Positions 25,607-33,837 of a DNA stretch of 64,000 nucleotides are shown here, piece after piece (positions within the stretch are counted from its first letter, which is position 1; every line of letters begins with the position of its first letter). The stretch comes from CAVQHY01 sp963712465 (lineage in GTDB: Bacteria; Actinomycetota; Thermoleophilia; Gaiellales; Gaiellaceae): NCBI GenBank assembly GCA_963712465.1, contig CAVQHY010000008.1:186001-250000 (forward strand), in the 5' to 3' direction. A program made the position numbers and the translations under genes. The notes below the pieces were generated by a model. That model saw only the letters and a list, made by a program, of their open reading frames with translations. It searched no databases and had not been told where the DNA came from.

Positions 25607-26541
25607 GCGTCCTCCTGTGTCCATGACCGCTCCACGCCCTTGACGAGCGCGCAGACAGCCTCGTTCAGCGGTGTCGGGACGCCGAGCTCGGCGCCGACCC
25701 GTGCGATCCCGCCGTTCAGGTAGTCGATCTCCGTCGGTCGACGCGCCTCCACGTCCTGGAGCATGCTCGCCTTGTGCCCGTAGGCCACCTCGGGCTTCGC
25801 CGCGTGGTCGATCAGATCCTCGGGGTCGGCGTCGAGGACGATCCCCTGTGCGGCGGCGACGGCCTTCCCCTCGTCGACCAGACCGCTCACGAACCGGCGC
25901 AGCGCGGGATCCTCGCAGACCCTCCCGTGCGTCAGCCCGGTGAGGGCCCCGACGGGGTTCGTCGCCGCGTTGAAGATCACCTTCCGCCACTGCGGACCAC
26001 GCGCGTCGGCGACGGCTTCGGTCGGCATCCCGGAGCGCGTACACGCGTCGGCGAGTCGCTCGATCTCGTCCGTGGACGCAGGCTTCGGCTCGAAGGGCCC
26101 GATCGTTGTGTCGCCGGCCACGTCCCACTGGACGCGGCCCGGGGCGAGGATCTTGCCCGCCGGAAACGTCGTACCCCGGATCACGCGTGCGACATGCGCC
26201 GCGATCGCCTCCTCGTTGCCGATCCCGTTCTGAACCGAGCAGACGGCGCCGTCCGCGAATGCGTGCGCGGTCGCGGCGATGGCCGCCTCGGTGTGCATCG
26301 CCTTCGTCGCGACAATGCCGTAGTCGCACGGCGGCAGCGCCGCCGCGTCGGTCGTCGCACGAATTCCGGTGGCGACGAGATCGCCCGCACCCGACAGCGC
26401 GAGCCCCGACTCGTTGATCGCCGCGACGTGGTCGGCTGCGAGGTCGTACGCCCAGAGCTCGACGTCGTCGAGCTGCGCCAGGTGCGCCGCGAACAGCGAC
26501 CCGACAGCCCCGCAGCCGACGACGCAGATCGTTATCGCCAC
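25603..26541 (-). CDS. Ketopantoate reductase-family protein (second of a tandem pair)
   Basis: A 312-residue ApbA/PanE-like oxidoreductase. Rossmann motif VVGCGAVGSLFAAHLA, the IVATKA segment, VQNGIGNEE, and the C-terminal WRKVIFNAATNPVGALTG with the Lys/Asn active-site pattern are present. It lies between its paralog (10-base overlap) and the M24 gene (GTGA overlap). Two copies inside an importer operon argue for a catabolic 2-hydroxy/2-keto acid role rather than pantothenate synthesis; that is inference. Confidence 0.85.
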   Translation of the reverse strand: MAITICVVGCGAVGSLFAAHLAQLDDVELWAYDLAADHVAAINESGLALSGAGDLVATGIRATTDAAALPPCDYGIVATKAMHTEAAIAATAHAFADGAVCSVQNGIGNEEAIAAHVARVIRGTTFPAGKILAPGRVQWDVAGDTTIGPFEPKPASTDEIERLADACTRSGMPTEAVADARGPQWRKVIFNAATNPVGALTGLTHGRVCEDPALRRFVSGLVDEGKAVAAAQGIVLDADPEDLIDHAAKPEVAYGHKASMLQDVEARRPTEIDYLNGGIARVGAELGVPTPLNEAVCALVKGVERSWTQEDA

Positions 26542-27476
26542 GACGCCTCCTTCCCCTTGACGAGCCTGTACATCGTCTCGTGTCGCGGCACCGGGACGTC
26601 GAGTCGGCGAGCCTCGCGTACGAGCGCGCCGGTGATGAAGTCGACCTCGGTCGGGCGTCTGGCATTCACGTCCTCGAGCATCGACGGGAGGTGCGCGTAG
26701 TCGCTTCGGCCGGTCTCACCTCGGCTCACGGCGAGCACGTTCATCTCCCAGGGATCCTCGTGCAGCTCGATCCCCGCCGCCGCGGCCACGCACTTGCCCT
26801 CGTCGACGAGCTCGTGGACGAGGTGGCCGAGATCGGTCGGCGCATCCTCCGCTGCGAACAGCGCGACGTGCGGAAGGCCCGTCACGGCGGCGACGGTGTT
26901 GACGGTCGCGTTGAAGATGAGCTTCGACCACTGCGCCGGGAGGAGGTCCGGGAAGGGCTCGGCGACGAGACCGCCGGCCACCAGCAGCCCCGCGATCTCG
27001 TCGACCGTCTCGTAGGGCGTGGCCGTCCCCGCGTACGGCCCGAGCCAGGTGGCGGTGTCGAGCTCGTACTCGACGTGCGCGTCGGCGTGGCGGACGCCCG
27101 ACATGAACGTGACGGCCGAGATGATCGGCCAGCCGCCGAAGCGGCCGACGATCTCCTCGGCGCCGAGGCCGTTCTGGATCGTCATCACGACGGCGTCCGG
27201 GAACTGCCCCTCGAGGCGGGCCGCCGCGTCCTCGAGCTGCGTCGCCTTCGTCGCGACGATCACGAGGTCGACATCGCCGAGCTCGGCCGGATCGGTGGCC
27301 GCGGTGAGCGGCGCGACGAAGTCGCTCTTGCCCGAGATCCGAAGCCCCGTCGCGCGGATCGCCTCGGCCTGCGCCTCGCGGCGCACGAGGAGGGACACCT
27401 CCGCCACACGCGTCAGATGGGCCGCGTAGAGGCTTCCGATCACGCCCGCGCCGACGATGCAGACGCGCTGGATCAC
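26532..27476 (-). CDS. Ketopantoate reductase-family protein (first of a tandem pair)
   Basis: A 314-residue paralog of the next gene. Rossmann motif VCIVGAGVIGSLYAAHLT, IVATKATQLED, TIQNGLGAEEIVGRFGG and WSKLIFNATVNTVAAVTG. The C-terminal HLPSMLEDVNARRPTEVDF matches the family's ending. GTG start at 27476 overlaps the LivM stop (GTGA). The pair may act as a heterodimer or on two intermediates of one pathway. Confidence 0.85.
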   Translation of the reverse strand: MIQRVCIVGAGVIGSLYAAHLTRVAEVSLLVRREAQAEAIRATGLRISGKSDFVAPLTAATDPAELGDVDLVIVATKATQLEDAAARLEGQFPDAVVMTIQNGLGAEEIVGRFGGWPIISAVTFMSGVRHADAHVEYELDTATWLGPYAGTATPYETVDEIAGLLVAGGLVAEPFPDLLPAQWSKLIFNATVNTVAAVTGLPHVALFAAEDAPTDLGHLVHELVDEGKCVAAAAGIELHEDPWEMNVLAVSRGETGRSDYAHLPSMLEDVNARRPTEVDFITGALVREARRLDVPVPRHETMYRLVKGKEASWR

Positions 27477-28543
27477 GGCGTCGCCTCGGGGGACGGGCTC
27501 GCCGGGCGACCCCGCCCGGCCCGGTGCAGGAATCGCAGCGAGAACTCCTTCCCGCCGGTGATTCCCGAGGGCCGGAAGAGGAGGATCCCGAACATCACGG
27601 CCGCGACGCCGACGAGGCGCGTCCCCTCGGGAAAGTCGACGTCCCACGACCCGAGGCTCGCACCCTCCTCGCCCTTCCCGAGCAGCGTGTCGAGGAGGCT
27701 GATCAGAAGGGCGCCCACGACCGCTCCCCAGAGGCTGTAGGCGCCGCCGACGACGAGCATCGCCAGCGTCAGCAACGTGAGGTCGAGATACACGAGCGTG
27801 GCGGTGATGTAGCCGAGGAAGTGCACGTAGAGCCCTCCGGCGAAGCCGGCGAGCGCGCCCGAGATCGCGAACGCCCAGAGGCGCTGGCGGTGGATGTCGA
27901 TGCCCGACGCGCTCGCCGCCGCCGGATCCTCGCGCGACGCGCGCAACTGGCGGCCGGGCCGGCTCTTCTGGTAGACGAACGCAATCGCGGCGACGGCGAC
28001 CGCCCCGGCGGTTGCCTGGACCAGACCGGTCGTCTCCGGGACGAGCGGGAGCGTCTTCGCGCCCGGGCCGATCCTCGTCCAGTACTGGAGCAGGTTGAAC
28101 GTGATCCCGAGCACGGCGAACGTCGCGATGCTGGCGGCAAGCCCGGAGAGGCGCATCAGCGGAATGCCGACGAGGAACGCGTAGCCCCCGCCGACGATCG
28201 CGGCCAGCACGAGCGAGATCGGACTCGAGACGCTCAGGTCGTGCAGGAAGCCGAACATGTCGTTGGATACCGCCTTCTTCTGGACGGCGTCGACCGTCGC
28301 GAGGGCGGCGATGAAGGCGCCGACTGCGACGAAGCTGACGTGGCCGAACGAGAGCACGCCGGAGTTGCCGATGAACACGTAGAGCGCGATCACGATCGCG
28401 GTGTTGATGAGCGCGTTCTTGAGCTCGATCGCGGTCTCGGCCGAGGTGAATGCTCCAGCGATGCCGACGGCGAGGAGCAGCACGACCGGACCGGCCAGCT
28501 CGATCGGAGAGGCGCCCCGGATCCGCTCTCGCAGGTCAGACAC
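27473..28543 (-). CDS. livM: Branched-chain amino-acid-type ABC transporter permease (LivM, second system)
   Basis: A 356-residue permease of normal length. Markers: LLLAVGIAGAFTSAETAIEL, NSGVLSFGHVSFVAVGAFIA, LMRLSGLAASIATFAVLGIT, SREDPAAASASGIDIHRQRL and FRPSGITGGKEF. It follows LivH with an eight-base overlap and is coupled to the ketopantoate reductase gene downstream. Gene order here (SBP-G-F-H-M) differs from the first system, so the two are not a recent duplication. Confidence 0.9.
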   Translation of the reverse strand: MSDLRERIRGASPIELAGPVVLLLAVGIAGAFTSAETAIELKNALINTAIVIALYVFIGNSGVLSFGHVSFVAVGAFIAALATVDAVQKKAVSNDMFGFLHDLSVSSPISLVLAAIVGGGYAFLVGIPLMRLSGLAASIATFAVLGITFNLLQYWTRIGPGAKTLPLVPETTGLVQATAGAVAVAAIAFVYQKSRPGRQLRASREDPAAASASGIDIHRQRLWAFAISGALAGFAGGLYVHFLGYITATLVYLDLTLLTLAMLVVGGAYSLWGAVVGALLISLLDTLLGKGEEGASLGSWDVDFPEGTRLVGVAAVMFGILLFRPSGITGGKEFSLRFLHRAGRGRPASPSPEATP

Positions 28544-29420
28544 GCTCCACCGTCCGCTTCTGGAGCGGCGAGAACAGCCCGTCGGGACGCAACAGCAGGA
28601 CGATGATCACGAGCAGGAACACGAACGACTGGAGGAACACGCCCAGGTCGGTCGGCAGCCGGCTCCCGAGGAAGGCGTAGGCGAAGCCGACCACGAAGCC
28701 GCCGGCGGTCGCGGTCGTGAGCCGCTCGAGCCCGCCGACGACGACACCGACGAGCGCGAGGATCGTGATCTGGATGCCGTAGTCCGGGGTCACGAGCGGG
28801 CTCTGGACGGTGAGGAGCACTCCGGCCGCCCCTGTCAGCACGCCTGCGAGCAGGAACGCAAACAGGATCACCCTGCTGGCCCGAACGCCCAGGATCTGCG
28901 CCGTCCTCGCGTCCGCGGACGCAGCGCGCATCTGCAGGCCGATGCTCGTCCGGTTGAGGAGCAGCACAGTGGCGGCGAGCAGCACGGCGCCGACCACGAT
29001 CGCGACGAGCGTGACCTTGCGGATCAGCAGCGAGCCCACCTCCCAGGTCTGGTTGAGCTCGCCGAGAACGCCGACCGCCGTCCCCTGCGACGTGTAGCGC
29101 AGAAGGGCGATGCTCTGCAGGAGGAACGTCAGGGCGAAGGTAGCGATCAGCATTGTCGCGGGCGCCGCCCGGCGCAGCGGCCGAAACGCGATTCCCATCG
29201 CGACCGAAAACACGGCCGTGACGGCGATCGCGGTGGCGATGCTGGCCGCCCGGGGCCAGGATCCCGTTTCCGCGAGCGTGTAGGCGGCGGCGGCGAGCAG
29301 CGACGCCTGCGCGAAGTTGACGAGCCGCATGACGCCGAAGACGAGGCCGATCCCGATCGCCACGAGCGCGAAGATCGCGCCCTGGGCGATCCCGTCGATC
29401 AGCGACTGGACGAAGGCCAT
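28536..29420 (-). CDS. livH: Branched-chain amino-acid-type ABC transporter permease (LivH, second system)
   Basis: A 294-residue permease. Markers: FVQSLIDGIAQGAIFALVAI, FGVMRLVNFAQASLLAAAAY, AFLLAGVLTGAAGVLLTVQS and LALVGVVVGGLERLTTATAG in the coupling-loop position. It begins directly after the LivF stop and overlaps LivM. Low identity in motifs to the first system's LivH indicates a different substrate. Confidence 0.88.
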   Translation of the reverse strand: MAFVQSLIDGIAQGAIFALVAIGIGLVFGVMRLVNFAQASLLAAAAYTLAETGSWPRAASIATAIAVTAVFSVAMGIAFRPLRRAAPATMLIATFALTFLLQSIALLRYTSQGTAVGVLGELNQTWEVGSLLIRKVTLVAIVVGAVLLAATVLLLNRTSIGLQMRAASADARTAQILGVRASRVILFAFLLAGVLTGAAGVLLTVQSPLVTPDYGIQITILALVGVVVGGLERLTTATAGGFVVGFAYAFLGSRLPTDLGVFLQSFVFLLVIIVLLLRPDGLFSPLQKRTVERV

Positions 29421-30122
29421 CTACCCGAAGTAGGCGGCCGTGAGCCGCCCCGTCTCGCCCGCGTCCCGCGGCGTGAGCGTCAACCTGAGCTCGCCGTTGG
29501 CCATCACGTACGTCCGGTCTGCGAACCCGACCGTGAGCTGGCCCCGCTGCTCGACGAGGAGGATGGTGATGCCGCGGCTGCGGATCTCGGCCAGCGCACG
29601 GAACACCGTCTCGACGATCGTCGGCGCGAGACCGAGCGACGGCTCGTCGAGCAGCAGCACGTCCGGCCGCGCGACCAGTGCGCGTGCGATCGCCAGCTGC
29701 TGCTGCATGCCGCCCGACAACCCACCGGCGCTGCGCGCGCGGGAGTCCCGGACGATCGGAAAGAGCTCGTAGACGGACGCGAGATCGTCGTCGATCCCCT
29801 CCCGCGAGCGGCGGCCGACGAGGCCGAGACGGAGGTTCTCCTCCACGGTCAGCGAGCCGAAGATGTGCCGGCCCTCGGGAACGAGCGCGATCCCCGAGCG
29901 CGTGATCGCGTCGGTGCGCTTGCCGCGGATCGAGCGCCCCGCGAGCCGGATCGAGCCGGCGTGGGCAGGCACGACGCCCATGACGGTCAGGAGCGTCGTC
30001 GACTTGCCCGCCCCGTTTGGCCCGATCAGCCCGACGATCTCGCCGCGGTCGACCCGGAGGCTGAGCCCGCGCACGGCGGGAACGCCGCCGTAGCGCACCT
30101 CGAGATCCTCGATCTCCAGCAT
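29421..30122 (-). CDS. livF: Branched-chain amino-acid-type ABC transporter ATPase (LivF, second system)
   Basis: A 233-residue ATPase beginning MLEIEDLEVRYGGVPAVRGL. Walker A GPNGAGKST, signature LSGGMQQQLAIARALVARP, Walker B VLLLDEPSLGLAPTIVE and switch ILLVEQRGQLTVGFADRTYVM. ATG 30122 is chosen because upstream in-frame sequence is the C-rich repeat. The repeat block lies between it and LivG. Confidence 0.92.
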   Translation of the reverse strand: MLEIEDLEVRYGGVPAVRGLSLRVDRGEIVGLIGPNGAGKSTTLLTVMGVVPAHAGSIRLAGRSIRGKRTDAITRSGIALVPEGRHIFGSLTVEENLRLGLVGRRSREGIDDDLASVYELFPIVRDSRARSAGGLSGGMQQQLAIARALVARPDVLLLDEPSLGLAPTIVETVFRALAEIRSRGITILLVEQRGQLTVGFADRTYVMANGELRLTLTPRDAGETGRLTAAYFG

Positions 30123-30140
30123 GGCGCCGACGGGGACGGC

Positions 30141-30231
30141 GCCCTCCGGGCGCCTCTCACCCACCACCCCACCCCCTGACCCCCAGGACCGGGACGCCCT
30201 CCGGGCGCCTCTCACCCACCACCCCACCCCC
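30141..30231 (-). repeat. Tandem 36-bp C-rich repeat between LivG and LivF
   Basis: A 36-bp sequence (ending CTCACCCACCACCCCACCCC plus C) occurs at 30141-30176 and again at 30196-30231, a 55-bp period. The second copy encodes the last residues and stop of LivG (VGGWGGG), so the repeat reaches into the gene. It shares the CCCACCACCCCACCCC core with repeats near 48.2 and 56.8 kb. G-rich in the transcript. Confidence 0.75.
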
Positions 30232-31009
30232 CGACCGGATCGACGACCCCTTCGGCGCCGGCCGCCCCCAGGTACGCGGTCGCGACGTCCGTGTTGCGCC
30301 GGATCTCCTCGGGGGTGCCCTTGACGAGCGTCCTGCCTTCGTCGAGCACCTGGATCCGATCGCACACCTCCATGATCAGGCCGATGTTGTGGTCGATCAG
30401 GAGCACGCCGGCCTCGAACTCGTCACGCACGGCCCTGACGACCGCGGCGAAGTCGGGGATCTCGGCCTCGTGCAGGCCTGCGGCCGGCTCGTCCATGAGC
30501 AGGAAGGACGGGCGCGTGGCCAGAGCCCGCGCGACGCCGAGCTTGCGCTCGTCCCCGTGCGGCAGGACGGAGGCCGGCTCGCCGGCACGGTCGGAGAGCC
30601 CGAGTCCCTCGAGCAGCTCGCCCGCGAGCCGTGCAGCCTCCTTCGCGGGTGCGCCGACGCCGAGCGCCGCCACCTCCACGTTCTCGCGCACGGACAGGCC
30701 GCCGAACAGGTGGCCGTGCTGGAACGTGCGGGCCAGGCCGAGCCGGCCCCGGCGATGGGGCGACCAGCGCGTGATGTCGTTGACCCCGAGCGCGACCCAG
30801 CCCGAGTCGGGGAAGTCGAACCCCGTGATCACGTTCACGAGGGTCGTCTTCCCTGCACCGTTCGGGCCGATCAGCCCGACGACCTCGTGGCGACGGAGCT
30901 CGAGCGTCACCCCCCTGAGGGCGTGGACTCCCGCGTAGGAGCGGAAGATGCCGGTGGCCCGGAGCGTTCCGGGCCACCGTGCAGTCGTCGAGGGACTCGC
31001 TTCGGGCAA
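30212..31009 (-). CDS. livG: Branched-chain amino-acid-type ABC transporter ATPase (LivG, second system)
   Basis: A 265-residue ATPase. Walker A GPNGAGKTT, LGLARTFQHGHLFGGLSVREN, signature-region LPHGDERKLGVARALATRP (variant of LSxG), Walker B FLLMDEPAAGLHEAE and switch LLIDHNIGLIMEVCD. The only usable start before the ATP-binding core is TTG at 31009; a 12-bp-stem hairpin then lies inside the first codons. The C-terminal VGGWGGG is encoded by the intergenic repeat, an odd extension. It follows the substrate-binding gene. Confidence 0.87.
   Translation of the reverse strand: MPEASPSTTARWPGTLRATGIFRSYAGVHALRGVTLELRRHEVVGLIGPNGAGKTTLVNVITGFDFPDSGWVALGVNDITRWSPHRRGRLGLARTFQHGHLFGGLSVRENVEVAALGVGAPAKEAARLAGELLEGLGLSDRAGEPASVLPHGDERKLGVARALATRPSFLLMDEPAAGLHEAEIPDFAAVVRAVRDEFEAGVLLIDHNIGLIMEVCDRIQVLDEGRTLVKGTPEEIRRNTDVATAYLGAAGAEGVVDPVGGWGGG
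30952..30979 (-). terminator. Stable hairpin after the second substrate-binding gene
   Basis: CGGTGGCCCGGA (30952-30963) pairs perfectly with TCCGGGCCACCG (30968-30979) across a 4-nt loop. On the minus strand it lies 41 bases after the SBP stop, inside the first codons of LivG. Lacking a U-run, it could lower read-through or LivG translation. The first liv operon has hairpins in the same relative place. Confidence 0.5.
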
Positions 31010-31019
31010 TCCTGCGCGA

Positions 31020-32219
31020 TCAGATCTTGGGCAGGACCCTCGTTCGCACGAACCCGACCACCTTCGGAACGGAGTTGGTGTACTGGAGCACCCGGTACTG
31101 CCGCCCGGACACCGTGTGGAGGCCCGGCGAGAAGCTGATCTTGCCCGAGATCGTGGGAACGTTCTTGAACTTCTCGAGCGTCGCTGCAAGCACCGACCCG
31201 GTCGTCGATCCGTTCGACGCCCTGATCGCGGCGGCGAGCCCCTGGATCGCAGCGGCGCCGGTCACGAAGCCGCCCGTCCCCGGAGCCTTGCCCTGTTTCT
31301 TCATCTCGTCGACCAGGGCGCGCACGGCCGGGTTCGGGTCGTCGCCGAACACGGACGCGTATGTCGTCACGTAGTAGTTCGAGATCTTCGGCGACTCCGG
31401 CAACCAGTAGGCACCGTCTCCCGACCACGGCTGGATGATCGGTCTGTTGTCACCGGCGCTCCGGATGCCGACGACGGCCGTCGTCAGATCTCCTGGGAAC
31501 GTGCAGAGCGCGATCGCGGCAGAGTCCTCGCCGACGACGCGACTGACGACGTTGCCGACGGTCTTGTCGCCCTGCGTGAAGCTCTCGCTGCCGACGATCT
31601 TTCCGCCTAGCTGCTTGTAGCGGGCGGTGAACGCCTGACAGATGTTCTGGAAGTACGCGATCGCGTTGTCGGTCACCGTTACGGCCGTCCTCCAGCCGCG
31701 CCGGATCGCGTATTCGGCCATGGCGCCGCCCTCGTCTTGGCCGACGTTGCCGAAGCTGAACGCGAGCTTGCCGGCGGCACCGAAGCGCTTCGGCCCCATC
31801 TGATCGGTGCCGATGCACGGCGCGACCGTCAGTTTCTTCGCCGCGAGCGACGGCTGGATCGACGGCGTCGCCCAGTCGACGTCGCACGTCACCCACATGA
31901 TGTCGGCCTTCTGGCCGATCAGCTTCTGGGCGCAGGCCTTGCCCTTCGCGGGCACGAACTGCCAGTTGCAGACGAGCATCTTGAGCGGGCGGCCGCCGAC
32001 CCCGCCGGATTTGTTGATCTTCGCGATCTGGATCTGTGCCGCGGTCAGGGCGGGCGCATCGAACGGGGCCATCGCACCGGTCAGGTCAACGACGGCACCG
32101 ATCACGATCGGCTTCTTCTGGGCTCCCCCACCCTTCGCGACCGTGGCGCCGAAGGCGGCGAGCGCGATCGCGAGAGCGAGGGCCGCGGCGATCGCCGCAG
32201 ACCTACCGGGTCGTCTCAT
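31020..32219 (-). CDS. Branched-chain amino-acid-type ABC transporter substrate-binding protein (second system)
   Basis: A 399-residue type I binding protein. Signal sequence MRRPGRSAAIAAALALAIAL with a likely cut near residue 30, then KPIVIGAVVDLTGAMAPFDA. Other markers: NKSGGVGGRPLKMLVCNWQF and cysteine pairs that may form disulfides. ATG 32219 is supported by GGGAGGAG upstream. The ligand may not be an amino acid; the operon's LLM and reductase genes suggest a more oxidised or unusual compound. Confidence 0.9.
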   Translation of the reverse strand: MRRPGRSAAIAAALALAIALAAFGATVAKGGGAQKKPIVIGAVVDLTGAMAPFDAPALTAAQIQIAKINKSGGVGGRPLKMLVCNWQFVPAKGKACAQKLIGQKADIMWVTCDVDWATPSIQPSLAAKKLTVAPCIGTDQMGPKRFGAAGKLAFSFGNVGQDEGGAMAEYAIRRGWRTAVTVTDNAIAYFQNICQAFTARYKQLGGKIVGSESFTQGDKTVGNVVSRVVGEDSAAIALCTFPGDLTTAVVGIRSAGDNRPIIQPWSGDGAYWLPESPKISNYYVTTYASVFGDDPNPAVRALVDEMKKQGKAPGTGGFVTGAAAIQGLAAAIRASNGSTTGSVLAATLEKFKNVPTISGKISFSPGLHTVSGRQYRVLQYTNSVPKVVGFVRTRVLPKI

Positions 32220-32298
32220 CTTCGATCTCCTCCCTTGTCTCCCCTGGCCCTCCTCCGAGGGCACGTTGATACATGTGACCCCACGGCGGTCACGTTGG

Positions 32299-33384
32299 TT
32301 AGGCGTAGGCCGGCTCTGCCTCGATGCCCGCAGGACGGAAGTGGGGCATGACGCGGTCGGCGAAGATCTCCTGCGCCTTGATCGCCTGCCAGTGGGCGAA
32401 CCCGCCCGCGTTGACCGTGATCGACACCTCGGTCAGGCCCTCGCAGACGTCGCGCACGGCCTCGATGCGCTCGATCACGTCCTCGGGCGTGCCGACCCAG
32501 ATGACGTCGCCGTCGATCATCTCCTCGTACGGCGTCTCGGCGAGCTGCTCGAGAATCCCCGCGGTGTAGAAGCCGTACCCGGCCTCCTGCATCACCTCGG
32601 CCGGCGGGAGCTTGTCACCGCCTGTGAGCGGCGACGCGTTGCCCGCGAGGAAGTTCTTCATCCCCTGCTCGGCCTCACGCCGGGCGGTGTCCCGATCCTC
32701 GTCGAGGTAGCACGCGTGGATCCAGACGATGTCCGGCTCCGTGCCGTGCTCTGCGCATTTCGACCGGTAGAGGTCGAGCTGATCCTTCAGCGCCGCGTAC
32801 GGGAGCAGCGGCGGCACCACCACGGCCCAGCCGTGCTCGGCGGCGAGCTCGTAGGTGCGGTCGCTCGTGCCGCCCAGGAAGACACGGAACGGGTGCTCGG
32901 GCCTCGGGACGATGTGGGAATCGTCGATCTTGAAGAACCGCCCGTCGTAGGAGAACCGCTCCTCGCGCAGAGCGGTGAACAGGATCTCGAGCGATTCCTC
33001 GTAGCGGTCGCGTGTCTCGGCGACGGGAATCCCCGCCTTCGCGGGGATCCAGCCGTGCCCGCGAAGCGCGCCGAACTCGTAGCGGCCCTCGAACAGGATG
33101 TCCGCCATCGCGATCTGGGAGGCGAGCACCGTCGGGTTGTGGTACGGCAGCACGTGCCCGAGCGTGCGGAACCGGATGCGCCTCGTCCGCTCGGCGCAGG
33201 TCGCCCAGAGCGCGAACGGGTTCGCCGAGATCGAGAACCTCGGGAAGAAGAAGTGCTCGATCACCGCGTAGGCGTCGAAGCCGAGGCGATCGGCGTGAAC
33301 GCACTGCTCGACGACCTCGTGGTACAGACGCCTCGGCGACTTCCCCGGCCAGTGCTGGATCTCGGAGTAGAGCGAGAACTTCAT
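32299..33384 (-). CDS. LLM class flavin-dependent oxidoreductase
   Basis: A 361-residue luciferase-like monooxygenase or oxidoreductase. MKFSLYSEIQHWPGKSPRRL, YAVIEHFFFPRFSISANPFA, LGHVLPYHNPTVLASQIAMA and FRVFLGGTSDRTYELAAEHG match the bacterial-luciferase group that uses FMNH2 or F420. First gene of the operon that continues with the second liv system. A TTGACA-bearing promoter candidate lies about 50-80 bp upstream. Confidence 0.88.
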   Translation of the reverse strand: MKFSLYSEIQHWPGKSPRRLYHEVVEQCVHADRLGFDAYAVIEHFFFPRFSISANPFALWATCAERTRRIRFRTLGHVLPYHNPTVLASQIAMADILFEGRYEFGALRGHGWIPAKAGIPVAETRDRYEESLEILFTALREERFSYDGRFFKIDDSHIVPRPEHPFRVFLGGTSDRTYELAAEHGWAVVVPPLLPYAALKDQLDLYRSKCAEHGTEPDIVWIHACYLDEDRDTARREAEQGMKNFLAGNASPLTGGDKLPPAEVMQEAGYGFYTAGILEQLAETPYEEMIDGDVIWVGTPEDVIERIEAVRDVCEGLTEVSITVNAGGFAHWQAIKAQEIFADRVMPHFRPAGIEAEPAYA

Positions 33385-33837
33385 CGGCGCCTCCCTGGCG
33401 ATCCCCCGGACCCTCCGACCGGGCCACGGCCGCGACTCTGAACCGTTTGCGATCAGGTGTCAAATCCCTAGGAACCGCAATCCCGCTCCGGAAGCCGCAT
33501 CTCGGGCTCTGACACCCCGCCGCGTAAACGGAGCGCAAACGCCCGAGAGTACATGGCAGATGGTGATGGCCGCTTCCCGGGCGCGGCACAGGTCTTCGTC
33601 CCTTGTCTACCTTTCGAGCGCTTGGGCTGCTGCTACCGCTCGGGCGCATGTCGACATCGTCGAGCCGTAGGCGGCCGAATTGGTCCCGGGGGTCGATTCT
33701 GGGATCTCGTCTCGCGCCCTCGTCTCTTCCTATGGGCCGGGTGCTTCGCGGGGCCTCCTGCAGGATCCCAGCGTCGTCGACGAGTTCGGCGAACCCCACG
33801 TCCTCCTATGCTCGCTGTGGCCCCGGCGGGCGCGTCA
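33385..33837. other. 453-bp region without a convincing gene
   Basis: Between the LLM gene and the ADP-ribosylglycohydrolase gene. Apart from the promoter candidate at 33435-33463, no ORF here has a recognisable domain. One plus-strand frame (about 33680-33835) reads like protein (DSGISSRALVSSYGPGASRG) but is broken by a stop just upstream, so it may be a gene remnant. No repeats or hairpins stand out. Confidence 0.4.
33435..33463 (-). promoter_or_regulatory. Candidate promoter for the LLM-liv operon
   Basis: On the minus strand TTGACA (33458-33463) is followed after 17 bp by CAGAGT (33435-33440, 3 of 6 match to -10). The 14-bp sequence GATTTGACACCTGA around the -35 box is repeated exactly at the promoter candidate of the ADP-ribosylglycohydrolase gene. 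Confidence 0.45.
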
